39,848 nucleotides of DNA. Origin: JABDCI01 sp964475835. Lineage in GTDB: Bacteria; Verrucomicrobiota; Verrucomicrobiia; JABWAM01. A model generated the notes under the pieces. It searched no databases and was not told the DNA's origin. It was given only the letters and a program-made list of their open reading frames with translations. Both the position numbers and the translations under genes were made by a program. Location: NCBI GenBank assembly GCA_964475835.1, contig CAYYYL010000025.1, positions 1 to 39,848 of the forward strand, in the 5' to 3' direction. The stretch's first letter is position 1. Every line of letters starts with the position of its first letter. Of this stretch, positions 32,340-39,417 are shown in pieces.

Positions 32340-32666
32340 CTATGCCTCAAAAGACGTGCCACACCCACAGGTCTGCTTGGCTTTGGGATTCAGAATCTTA
32401 AATCCCGTCGAACTCAATTCATCCGTAAAGTCGATGGTCGATCCATCGATGAACTGCAGACTGGCGGAGTCCACAAGCACCTCCACGTCATGCTGACGAA
32501 AAACCTGATCCGTCGATTTCCGGGAATCGAACGACATGGCGTACTGCATCCCGGAGCATCCTCCGTTCTCAACAGCAATGCGCAATCCGCCATCCGCGAG
32601 CGGCGTCGCCTGTTCCGCGAGCTTTTCCTTGATGGCTTTGGCCGCGCTTTCCGTGATCTGAATCAT
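32340..32666 (-). CDS. HesB/IscA-family iron-sulfur cluster carrier (ErpA-like)
   Basis: The 108-residue product has the A-type carrier fold: MIQITESAAKAIKE at the N-terminus, GLRIAVENGGCSGMQYAMSFD with the first conserved Cys, VLVDSASLQFIDGSTIDF and the C-terminal CGCGTSFE, giving the three cysteines that hold a 2Fe-2S or 4Fe-4S cluster. It would deliver clusters to apo-enzymes such as ThiC nearby, although the neighbourhood need not be functional. The start at 32666 (MIQITES) is chosen; an ATG further out at 32687 (MLCYVF...) is less family-like. It sits between two repeat-rich spaces. Confidence 0.92.
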   Translation of the reverse strand: MIQITESAAKAIKEKLAEQATPLADGGLRIAVENGGCSGMQYAMSFDSRKSTDQVFRQHDVEVLVDSASLQFIDGSTIDFTDELSSTGFKILNPKAKQTCGCGTSFEA

Positions 32667-33250
32667 TAAGAAAACATAGCAGAGCACGAGCGAAGGAGCA
32701 AATGCAGAAAGGGTATTTGAGCGGACAAGGAGTCAGGAGTCATCCTCCTTCGCTAAAGCTTCGGAGGACAAGGAATTCAGGAGACAGAATACCTCCCCTA
32801 ACCCCTCCTTGGCAGGAGGGGGATTCCTGATTTGATTTTACCACAGAGACCACAGAGCAGACTAAGGACAGTCTTTTTAACGAGCGATTCTTTCTGATCC
32901 CCCTCCTGCCAAGGAGGGGTTAGGAGAGGTATTCAGAAAGGATAATAGGAGCTGTCATCCTGAACGAAGTGAAGGATCTCTCTGCCTCATATTGATAGGA
33001 GTTCAAGAATGGAGGGCGGCGTTTTATCGCCGCCAATCTCGCGCAAAGTCGCAGAGTCGCAAAGCTCCGAAAAAATCGAGGCAAGCCGCCGAAATACCGA
33101 CCCCGACGCTGCATCGGGGCGGGATTTCGGCGATTTCCTATTCTTCCCTCCTCCAAATCTGCGTTCATCTGCGTGAATCTGCGGTTAAACTCCGCCCCCC
33201 TCTCCTTTGCGCCTTTGCGCAACCTTTCTCCCATGCTACAAACCAAATCC
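32667..33250. repeat. Repeat island between the iscA-type gene and the nucleotidase gene
   Basis: No gene is visible in this 584-bp stretch. It contains a TCCTCC/GGAGGA hairpin around GCTAAAGCT (32743-32768), the large inverted pair described separately, CACAGAGACCACAGAG (around 32845), a TCATCCTGAACGAAG... module (32954-32987), GCGCAAAGTCGCAGAGTCGCAAAG-type words (33038-33063), a module bounded by GCCGCCGAAAT and ATTTCGGCGATT with a CCCCGA/TCGGGG hairpin (33079-33140), GTTCATCTGCGTGAATCTGCGG (33162-33183) and TTTGCGCCTTTGCGC (33207-33221). The order differs from other islands. Confidence 0.75.
32787..32934. repeat. Near-perfect 36-bp inverted repeat pair
   Basis: The arms 32787-32822 and 32899-32934 are inverted copies with 35 of 36 positions matching, separated by 76 bp. 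Each arm itself contains a CCCCTCCT/AGGAGGGG hairpin. A third, slightly shorter copy lies at 32112-32144 in the neighbouring space. The whole could form a cruciform in DNA or a very stable RNA stem. No transposase is associated with it. Confidence 0.85.
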
Positions 33251-34909
33251 ATGAAGAAGGCCACTCCATTCCCTCCTTCGCGCCTTCGCGTCTTCGCGAG
33301 AACCCTTCTGCTCTTCTGCCTTTTTCTTGTTTCTTGTGACCTGTCACTCGCAACTCAGATTCCCATCACCATTCTCCACACCACCGATCTCCACGCCCAC
33401 ATCAAACCCACCACCGACTACGGCGGGAACAAGGACGTCGGCGGTCTCGCGCGCTGCGCCACCAAAATTAAAGAGATTCGCTCCACGGCACAAAACGTCC
33501 TGCTGGTCGATGCCGGCGATCTCTATCAAGGCACCGCCCTCGGCTATCTCACCGAAGGCGCCGTCATGATCCGCAGCCTGAACGCGTTGAAATATGACGC
33601 GTGGGAACCCGGCAATCACGAATTCGACTGGGGCATCGACAAATTCGCCGCCCGTGTCAGCGAAACCACCTTCCCCGTCATTTCCGCCAATCTCCATTAT
33701 AAAGAACCATCGGTCGTCGGTTCTCAGTCATCTGCTATTGGCGATCGGCTATTGGCTATTACTTCTGCTTTGCAGAAGTTGCAGCCGTACATCATCCGCG
33801 AATTCAACGGGGTCAAAATCGGCATCGTCGGACTCGACACCCCTGGCATCCCCAACTGGAGCCGCCCTCGCCTTATCCCGGGCCTCACGGTGGAAGACTC
33901 CCTCTCCGCCCTCCGCCGCGTCATCCCTGAAATGAAAGCCAAAGGCTGCCAGATTCTCGTGCTCGTCACCCATCAGGGACTCCGGGATCAGGGGGACGAC
34001 CACGCCAACCAGATCATCGCCATCGCCAGGTCCTTCCCGGAAATCGATGTGATTGTCGGCGGCCATTCCCATCAACTCCGACCGGATCAGCGCGTCAGCG
34101 GCGTCTTGTACAGTCAGGCCAACTACTGGGGCACCTATCTTGGACGCGTCGATCTCGTTTACGACACCACCCTTCACCGCCTGATTTCCAAAAAAGGGTC
34201 CGCCATCCCCATCGACACCACCGTTCCCGAGGACGAGGAAATCCTCGCGCTCAACAAAGAGGACCTTCTCCGAACCAATCGCTATCTGTTCCAAAACGTG
34301 GGCAAGGCCGCCGAAAAAATCACTTCGCTCACAGGCCCCAAAAAGGAAACACCAGGCTTCAATCTTCTTTGCTCCTCCATTGCGGAAGCCGTTCGCAGCC
34401 GCGGCGGTCGCGTGGATGCCGTGGTCCATGGCATTCTCAGTCCACGCGACGTCATTGAGCCCGGCCCCATCACCATGGGCGACATCTTTCACCTCGTTCC
34501 CTACGAAAACACCATTGGCGTGGCAAGTCTCTCCCGGAATGAACTCCTGGAAATTCTGGAGGAAAACGCCTCTGCCTATCATTCCGATCGATTTCGCGGC
34601 GTCTGGGGTCTGACCATGAAACTTCGCCCCTCGGATCCCAAGGGCAAACGCATTCTCTTTTTGGGTGATGCCAACGGCAGGGCATTGCCGGAAAATACAC
34701 GGTTGTGGGTCGCCTTCAACTCCTACGACCTCGCCAGTGGAGGACAACGCTGGAAACGCCTTCGCGAAATCGTCGACCGTCCCGCCGCGCAATTGAAAGA
34801 ATACGACTTTCAGACACGCGACGCCGTCGTCGAATACGTGAAAAAACATTCCCCGTTGAAGGCTGAAATGCACGGCTGGTGGTCCACGGAGCGCAAGAGC
34901 GTTCGCTAG
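33251..34909 (+). CDS. 5'-nucleotidase / UshA-type metallophosphoesterase, predicted lipoprotein
   Basis: This 552-residue protein has an N-terminal secretion signal with a lipobox LVSC (Cys29), or alternatively a type I signal peptide. A calcineurin-like metallophosphoesterase domain follows: TTDLHAHI (Asp46, His48), VDAGDLYQG, GNHEFDWG (121-128) and VGGHSHQLRPDQ. The C-terminal 5'-nucleotidase domain has NLLCSSIAEAVRSRGGRVDAVV, ITMGDIFHLVPYENTIGVASLS and LWVAFNSYDLASGG. It would dephosphorylate nucleotides in the periplasm. Residues about 154-176 (SVVGSQ...) are not in homologues I know and look like a repeat insertion. The start at 33251 (MKKATPF) is chosen; an ATG at 33233 is in frame. 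The 5' end of the coding region holds TTCGCG repeat words. The stop adjoins a GTTGAGAG repeat. Confidence 0.9.
   Translation: MKKATPFPPSRLRVFARTLLLFCLFLVSCDLSLATQIPITILHTTDLHAHIKPTTDYGGNKDVGGLARCATKIKEIRSTAQNVLLVDAGDLYQGTALGYLTEGAVMIRSLNALKYDAWEPGNHEFDWGIDKFAARVSETTFPVISANLHYKEPSVVGSQSSAIGDRLLAITSALQKLQPYIIREFNGVKIGIVGLDTPGIPNWSRPRLIPGLTVEDSLSALRRVIPEMKAKGCQILVLVTHQGLRDQGDDHANQIIAIARSFPEIDVIVGGHSHQLRPDQRVSGVLYSQANYWGTYLGRVDLVYDTTLHRLISKKGSAIPIDTTVPEDEEILALNKEDLLRTNRYLFQNVGKAAEKITSLTGPKKETPGFNLLCSSIAEAVRSRGGRVDAVVHGILSPRDVIEPGPITMGDIFHLVPYENTIGVASLSRNELLEILEENASAYHSDRFRGVWGLTMKLRPSDPKGKRILFLGDANGRALPENTRLWVAFNSYDLASGGQRWKRLREIVDRPAAQLKEYDFQTRDAVVEYVKKHSPLKAEMHGWWSTERKSVR
33711..33780 (+). repeat. 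Repeat block inside the nucleotidase gene
   Basis: Within the coding sequence a 70-bp block has repeated words: two TATTGG-type copies (CTATTGGCGATCGGCTATTGGC) and a perfect 8-bp hairpin ACTTCTGC-TTT-GCAGAAGT (33761-33779). It encodes roughly residues 154-177 with the sequence GSQSSAIGDRLLAITSAL-like, and the flanking protein matches the family on both sides. It resembles the small hairpins of the intergenic islands and appears to be an in-frame insertion. Confidence 0.65.
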
Positions 34910-35660
34910 TTGAGAGGTTATAGCTGAGAGTTGAGAGTCGGAATAATCACAAAAGGCATTCTCCTTCGCTACGCTGAGAATGACAACCTGAGGCAGAAAC
35001 GGTTTTGGTTCATAAGATCATCCTCTGGCGTCATCCTGAGGAGCGGAAGCGACGAAGGATCTCTCTGCCTGCTTTTAAGGAGGGGGTTAGGGGATGTTTT
35101 TGCCACAGATGAACACCGATCGACACGGATATTTTTCGATTCAGCAAAGCTGAATCGAAAAGTTGGCTTTCGGGAGAAAAAACCGAATAAACCACAGAGA
35201 CCACGGAGACACAGAGATCTGATTACCATTTTCCAATCGAGGCAACCGCCGAAACATCGGAAGCTTTAGCTTCGAGATTTCGGCGATTCTCTTTCTGCTC
35301 TGTGCCTCCGCGCTCTCTGTGATTAAATCCCTTCCCTTTTCGCGTCTTTGCGCGAGCCACCCCATTCCCCTTACTTTCTCTTCCGATCTTCGTGGTTAAC
35401 AATCCTGAACTCGGATCGACCCCAAAATTTTCACCACGAAGACCTCGAAGGACACGAAGAGGCTGTAAAGAAGAATGCCTCCTTCAGCCTTGAAGCCCTT
35501 CTGTGCAAAAAGGGTAATTGCGGGGAAACGCTGTCATCCTGCCTACTGTCTTTCTCTCAACCCTCAACTCTGATCTTTCAACTCCCCACCCCCCTTCCCC
35601 CATCTAAGCTTGATCCATCTGGACGTTCATGATTTGTTGAACTGCTCACACCACGAAGAA
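34910..35660. repeat. Repeat island between the nucleotidase gene and guaA
   Basis: No gene is visible in this 751-bp stretch. It holds GTTGAGAG-type repeats directly after the nucleotidase stop (34910-34942), an inverted CATTCTC/GAGAATG module (34957-34984), a 'GTCATCCTGAGGAG...GATCTCTCTGCCT' copy (35030-35070), a GGAGGGGGTTAGGGG half hairpin (around 35080), a perfect 13-bp hairpin (35133-35161), CACAGAGACCACGGAGACACAGAG (35192-35215), a GCCGAAAC...ATTTCGGCGATT module (35238-35291), a GCGTCTTTGCGCG word (35340) and CACCACGAAGACCTCG (35431). No guaA promoter could be singled out. Confidence 0.75.
35133..35161. repeat. Perfect 13-bp stem hairpin with AAA loop
   Basis: TTTTCGATTCAGC (35133-35145) and GCTGAATCGAAAA (35149-35161) are exact inverse complements around an AAA loop. 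It has the GC-AAA-GC core shared by the other hairpins in this part of the window. Its T-rich and A-rich ends make it terminator-like on either strand, but no gene ends nearby. Confidence 0.75.
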
Positions 35661-37199
35661 ATGAAAAAGATTGTCATCCTCGATTTCGGCTCCCAATACA
35701 CCCAGGTCATCGCCCGACGCATCCGCGAATGCCAGGTCTTCTCCGAGATTCTCCCGCACTCCACCCCGGCCTCCAAGCTCCGCCACCCCGACATCAAAGG
35801 CATCATCCTCTCCGGCGGCCCCGCCAGCGTCTACGCGAAGAAAGCCCCCCATCCGGATCCCGCGATCTTCACCCTCGGCATCCCCATGCTCGGCATCTGC
35901 TACGGCATGCAGCTCATGGCCCACCACCTCGGCGGCAAGGTCTCCCCCGGCGGCAAACGCGAATACGGCCACGGCACGCTCACCCGCGCCCAGGGCTGCG
36001 CCCTCTTCTCCAGCCTGCCCCGCAAGCTGAAGGTCTGGAACTCCCACGGCGACAAACTCACCCGTTTCCCGAAAGGCTTCAAACCCGTCGCCCGCACCGA
36101 AAACTCCGAATACGCCGCCATCGAGCACCGCACCCTGAAAATGTTCGGCCTCCAGTTCCATCCCGAAGTGAACCACACCGAGCGCGGCAACGAAATCATC
36201 GCCAACTTCGTCGAGCGCATCTGCGCCTGCGACCGCTCCTGGACCATGCGCAACTTCATCGACATGGCGTGCGACCAGATCCGCCGCCAGGTCGGCAAAC
36301 AAAAAGTGATCCTCGGCCTCAGCGGCGGCGTCGACTCCAGCGTGGCCGCCGCCCTCCTCGACAAAGCCATCGGCAAACAACTCACCTGTGTGTTTGTGAA
36401 TAACGGCCTCATCCGCAAAAACGAAGCCCAGGGCGTCCAGGACCTCTTCAAACGCAACCTGCGCGGCAAACTCCAATACGTGGACGCCACCAAACGCTTC
36501 ATGAAGGAGCTCAAGGGCGTCACGGACCCGGAACGGAAACGCAAAATTATCGGCCGCGAATTCATTCGCGTCTTCGAGCAAGCCACCAAGCGCCTCAGCG
36601 GTTCCCACAAATTTCTGGCACAAGGCACGCTCTATCCGGACGTGATCGAAAGCGTCTCTATTGGAAATAATCCGGCCGCGCTCATCAAATCGCATCACAA
36701 CGTCGGCGGCCTGCCGAAAGACATGAAGTTCGAACTCGTCGAACCGCTCCGTCAGCTCTTCAAGGACGAAGTCCGCAGCGTGGGAGAAAAGCTGGGGTTG
36801 CCGAAGGAAGTCGTCTGGCGTCAGCCGTTTCCCGGTCCCGGCCTTGCCGTGCGCTGTTTGGGAGAGATCACCGAACCAAAGCTCCGCATTCTTCGTGACG
36901 CTGACTGGGTCGTCATCGATGAAATGAAGAAAAGCGGCTGGTATTATAAGGTGTGGCAGGGCTTCGCCGTTCTGCTCCCCGTCAAATCCGTCGGAGTGAT
37001 GGGTGACGAACGGACCTACGAATTCACCATCGCCCTCCGCGTCGTTGAGAGCCAGGACGCCATGACCGCGGATTGGGTAAGGCTTCCGGAAGATCTGCTT
37101 GCAAGGATTTCAAGCCGGATTATCAATGAGGTCAAGGGAGTGAATCGCGTGGTTTACGATATCACTTCGAAACCGCCGGGAACGATTGAGTGGGAATAA
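35661..37199 (+). CDS. guaA: GMP synthase (glutamine-hydrolysing)
   Basis: This 512-residue protein aminates XMP to GMP. The N-terminal glutamine amidotransferase domain has ILSGGPASVY, the nucleophile Cys80 in GICYGMQ, and the His167/Glu169 pair in QFHPEV. The synthetase domain starts with the PP-loop SGGVDSS (221-227) and has LAQGTLYPDVIES, IKSHHNVGGLP and WRQPFPGPGLAVRCLGE. The C-terminal dimerisation domain ends with the invariant YDITSKPPGTIEWE. The ATG at 35661 (MKKIVILDFGSQY) is chosen over one 17 codons upstream. Codon use in the first 750 bp is more C/G-ending than in the last 500 bp. Accessory genes start 18 bp after its stop, and guaA 3' ends are a known integration hotspot. Confidence 0.96.
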   Translation: MKKIVILDFGSQYTQVIARRIRECQVFSEILPHSTPASKLRHPDIKGIILSGGPASVYAKKAPHPDPAIFTLGIPMLGICYGMQLMAHHLGGKVSPGGKREYGHGTLTRAQGCALFSSLPRKLKVWNSHGDKLTRFPKGFKPVARTENSEYAAIEHRTLKMFGLQFHPEVNHTERGNEIIANFVERICACDRSWTMRNFIDMACDQIRRQVGKQKVILGLSGGVDSSVAAALLDKAIGKQLTCVFVNNGLIRKNEAQGVQDLFKRNLRGKLQYVDATKRFMKELKGVTDPERKRKIIGREFIRVFEQATKRLSGSHKFLAQGTLYPDVIESVSIGNNPAALIKSHHNVGGLPKDMKFELVEPLRQLFKDEVRSVGEKLGLPKEVVWRQPFPGPGLAVRCLGEITEPKLRILRDADWVVIDEMKKSGWYYKVWQGFAVLLPVKSVGVMGDERTYEFTIALRVVESQDAMTADWVRLPEDLLARISSRIINEVKGVNRVVYDITSKPPGTIEWE

Positions 37200-37217
37200 A
37201 TCAATTCATCACCTGCC

Positions 37218-37454
37218 ATGCCCACCGTCCTTCGAATACGTGGATATAAGTTTTACTTTTACAGCCATGAGCCCAATGAGCCTCCGCATATTCATGTCGA
37301 CAAAGGAGGAGCTTCCGCCAAATTCTGGTTACGCCATATTGCTCTTGCCAAGAATATGGGGTATGCTGCCAGGGAATTGAATCAGATTTACAAAATCATC
37401 GAACAGAACCAAAATTACCTCTGTGAAAAGTGGAATGATTACTTCGGCGGATGA
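37218..37454 (+). CDS. DUF4160 family protein
   Basis: This 78-residue protein has the DUF4160 pattern: IRGYKFYFYSHEPNEPPHIHVDKGGASAKFWL, with the characteristic NEPPHIHV segment, followed by a basic helix. It is commonly encoded next to DUF2442, as here, and such pairs are proposed as toxin-antitoxin-like modules; function is not established. It lies 18 bp after guaA. Confidence 0.85.
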   Translation: MPTVLRIRGYKFYFYSHEPNEPPHIHVDKGGASAKFWLRHIALAKNMGYAARELNQIYKIIEQNQNYLCEKWNDYFGG

Positions 37455-37701
37455 ACGTGTTAAAAACGTCAAGGTGACATCCCAGACATTGAATGTGGAC
37501 CTTATGGACGGACGGTCCATCCGGATTCCGCTGGGATGGTTTCCCCGGCTGGTTCATGCCACCGCCAGGCAACGCGCAAAATGGGAAATTTGCGGTGGAG
37601 GTTATGGTATCCACTGGCCCAAAATTGACGAACATCTCAGCGTCGAAGGTCTTCTCCGTGGAGCACCCGCTCCGGGCGTTAAAACCAAGCTCGCCGCCTG
37701 A
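37435..37701 (+). CDS. DUF2442 family protein
   Basis: This 88-residue protein shows the DUF2442 pattern: TLNVDLMDGRSIRIPLGWFPRLVHATARQRAKWEICGGGYGIHWPKIDEHLSVEGLLRG, with the conserved DGR, WFPRL and GIHWPxIDEHLS. The start is the ATG at 37435, inside the end of the DUF4160 gene (20-bp overlap); a GTG at 37423 is possible. The overlap indicates coupling. It is proposed to be the partner, possibly the antitoxin-like member, of DUF4160; that is inference. Confidence 0.86.
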   Translation: MITSADERVKNVKVTSQTLNVDLMDGRSIRIPLGWFPRLVHATARQRAKWEICGGGYGIHWPKIDEHLSVEGLLRGAPAPGVKTKLAA

Positions 37702-37767
37702 ACTTGATCAGGTTTGGTCCAGCTTTCGGGAGAACGTCAACACCGGCCCGAAAACGAAGGCACAACC

Positions 37768-38058
37768 ATGAGCAAAAACAAACATATCGGCAGTGATTTT
37801 CAGGATTTTCTCAAAGAAGAAGGGATCTTTGATGAAGTTGGTCTTCGCGCTCTGAAGCGAGCCTTGGTGATGGAATTGGAAGAAGCCATGAAAAAAAAGT
37901 CTCTGACCAAACTCCGCCTCGCTTCTAAAATGCATACAAGCCGTGCATCACTGGACCGCTTATTGGATGAGGAAAACACCTCTGTCACGTTGATGACATT
38001 GGGAAAAGCTGCACACGCCCTCGGTAAACGATTAAAAATTGATCTGATCGCAGCGTAA
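37768..38058 (+). CDS. XRE-family helix-turn-helix protein, HigA-like antitoxin type
   Basis: This 96-residue protein starts MSKNKHIGSDFQDFLKEEGI and ends in an HTH: SLTKLRLASKMHTSRASLDRLLDEENTSVTLMTLGKAAHALGKRLKIDLI. Proteins of this form are usually the antitoxin of a RelE/ParE-type toxin gene located just upstream. Here, upstream is the DUF2442 gene with 66 bp between, and no RelE-like frame is seen, so it is an orphan, or works with the DUF4160/DUF2442 pair. The start at 37768 is chosen for family length. Confidence 0.85.
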   Translation: MSKNKHIGSDFQDFLKEEGIFDEVGLRALKRALVMELEEAMKKKSLTKLRLASKMHTSRASLDRLLDEENTSVTLMTLGKAAHALGKRLKIDLIAA

Positions 38059-38241
38059 ACCAAGAACAAGGGGACTTCTCTGAAAGACAGCGTCAAGCTC
38101 CTTTAGTTGCTAAGTTATAAGTTAGTCAGCAGGAGAGATCGCGATCAGACTTCTCTTCGCTCCTTATAGAGCACATTTTGACGTTAGATCCCCGGCTCTC
38201 TAAACTGACACCAAGATGCGAATCCGCCTTGGCGGAAGCCA
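38059..38241. other. Downstream flank of the IS110 transposase; candidate end and RNA region
   Basis: This 183-bp non-coding stretch follows the transposase on its 3' side. It holds a palindrome GATCGCGATC near 38130-38142 and a TCCGCC-TT-GGCGGA hairpin (38223-38236) just beyond the transposase stop. In IS1111-type members the bridge RNA is encoded here. I also see an AACTGACACCA word (about 38204) that resembles AACTGACCCCA on the other side of the transposase (39364-39374). The exact IS boundary is not determined. Confidence 0.4.
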
Positions 38242-39297
38242 TCAGTCCCGTTGCAGAGCAGCCGGGGAAAATGTTTTCAAGGGTCTTTCTTCATATAGCC
38301 TTTTTTCCTTTAAAAGTCGAAACGCAATTTGACACATCCTATGAGCCACGATGCTGATGGCGACGTTCTTTTTTTTGCCTCGTGCCACATGCGAGCGATA
38401 GAACCCTCCAAAGTAAGGCGAACAACCTACGGCGACCCAGGCAGCCTCGATGAAAGCCCATTTCAACCATTTGTTGCATTGGCGGAGCATCGGTCCATGG
38501 AATGTTTTATCGCCGGAGCTGCTCGTGGAGGGAACCAATCCGGCGTAAGCACTGAGTTTGGATGGATCGATAAAGCGACTGATATCATCGATTTCCGTGG
38601 CAATGACATTGCCCAGGATCAGACCGATTCCAGGGATGCTTTGCAGCAGCTCCACGCTTCCGTCGAGCAGTCCATCGGCGTCGATCTTCTTCTCCGCTTC
38701 TTTGATCTGTGCTCCGACGCTCTGAAGCATCTGCAGATTTTGGTGGAGCAACATCGAATCCGGTTCCGGAAGTTGAGCTTTGCTCAAGGCTTCCATGCCT
38801 TTCTTTCCAAAAAGATCGGTGACCTGAGGCATTGCCAATCTATGCTGCCGACTGATGATGCGATGAACCCGGTTGCGCAGTCGTGTGCGCTGCTTCACCC
38901 AAAAGACGCGCTGGCGTAGCACTTCCTTGCGTTCCCGGGTCCGCCGTGTGGGAACGTGAGCACAAGGAATCAAGTCCGCGCGAAGAAGCATCGCCAGCTT
39001 TCGGGCATCGATTTTGTCGGTCTTGATCTGAGCCGCTGCGATGATGCGCGTTTGATAAGGATGAGCCAATCGAATCGATTCGACCCCCTTGATGCGCTCC
39101 AGGATGTCGTAGAGCCATCCCCAGTTCGACGTCACCTCGTAAACCACCTGGCATTGTCCTTTGAGTTCTCGCACCACCGCTTCAAAAGCCTCCGGCTGCC
39201 GATGGTCCACTCGCCGTTCCAACGTGAGTTGGCCTTCCTCGTTCAAAACGCTGACAAACGAATACCTCTTGTGATAATCTATTCCTACGTAATGCAT
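38242..39297 (-). CDS. IS110-family transposase
   Basis: This 351-residue protein has the DEDD RuvC-like N-terminal domain of IS110 transposases: Asp7 in VGIDYHK, Glu54 in VVYEVTSNWG, and Asp94/Asp97 in IKTDKIDARKLA. The C-terminal Tnp domain has LLQSIPGIGLILGNVIATEI, DPSKLSAYAGLVPSTSSSG with the catalytic Ser region (Ser261) and LRQCNKWLKWAFIEAAW. These enzymes use a structured bridge RNA to choose donor and target. The start at 39295-39297 is supported by a strong AGGAGG Shine-Dalgarno, 6 nt upstream (39304-39310), unlike most genes here. Catalytic residues appear intact, so the enzyme may be active. Confidence 0.92.
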   Translation of the reverse strand: MHYVGIDYHKRYSFVSVLNEEGQLTLERRVDHRQPEAFEAVVRELKGQCQVVYEVTSNWGWLYDILERIKGVESIRLAHPYQTRIIAAAQIKTDKIDARKLAMLLRADLIPCAHVPTRRTRERKEVLRQRVFWVKQRTRLRNRVHRIISRQHRLAMPQVTDLFGKKGMEALSKAQLPEPDSMLLHQNLQMLQSVGAQIKEAEKKIDADGLLDGSVELLQSIPGIGLILGNVIATEIDDISRFIDPSKLSAYAGLVPSTSSSGDKTFHGPMLRQCNKWLKWAFIEAAWVAVGCSPYFGGFYRSHVARGKKKNVAISIVAHRMCQIAFRLLKEKRLYEERPLKTFSPAALQRD

Positions 39298-39417
39298 GGC
39301 AGTCCCTCCTGTTGTTTGCTCCATTGTAGAAGCTTTTTACGGAGTTCAACTGCCTTTCATGTTAACTGACCCCATTTCCGAGATTAAACGACATCTTCCA
39401 TGTCAAAATGATGCAAC
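39298..39417. other. Upstream flank of the IS110 transposase; candidate bridge RNA and end region
   Basis: This 120-bp stretch lies between the transposase start and the IS3-like end. It contains the Shine-Dalgarno for the transposase, and CTGACCCCATTTCC at 39366-39379. In IS110-group members the bridge RNA is encoded in this left end. It is short for a full RNA of about 170-200 nt, so the element may be truncated or the RNA may lie on the other flank. Confidence 0.4.

Noticed and set aside
33749..34873. 374-residue minus-strand frame opposite the nucleotidase gene
   Set aside because: Shadow frame with no family motifs, while the plus-strand phosphoesterase motifs are clear.
32035..35660. 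CRISPR array in the repeat-rich spaces
   Set aside because: The repeats are not of constant length with regular spacers, occur in both orientations, and no cas genes are present.
35646..36698. 350-residue minus-strand frame opposite guaA
   Set aside because: Ala/Val/Glu/Asp-rich antisense frame caused by C-ending codons in guaA; no domain.
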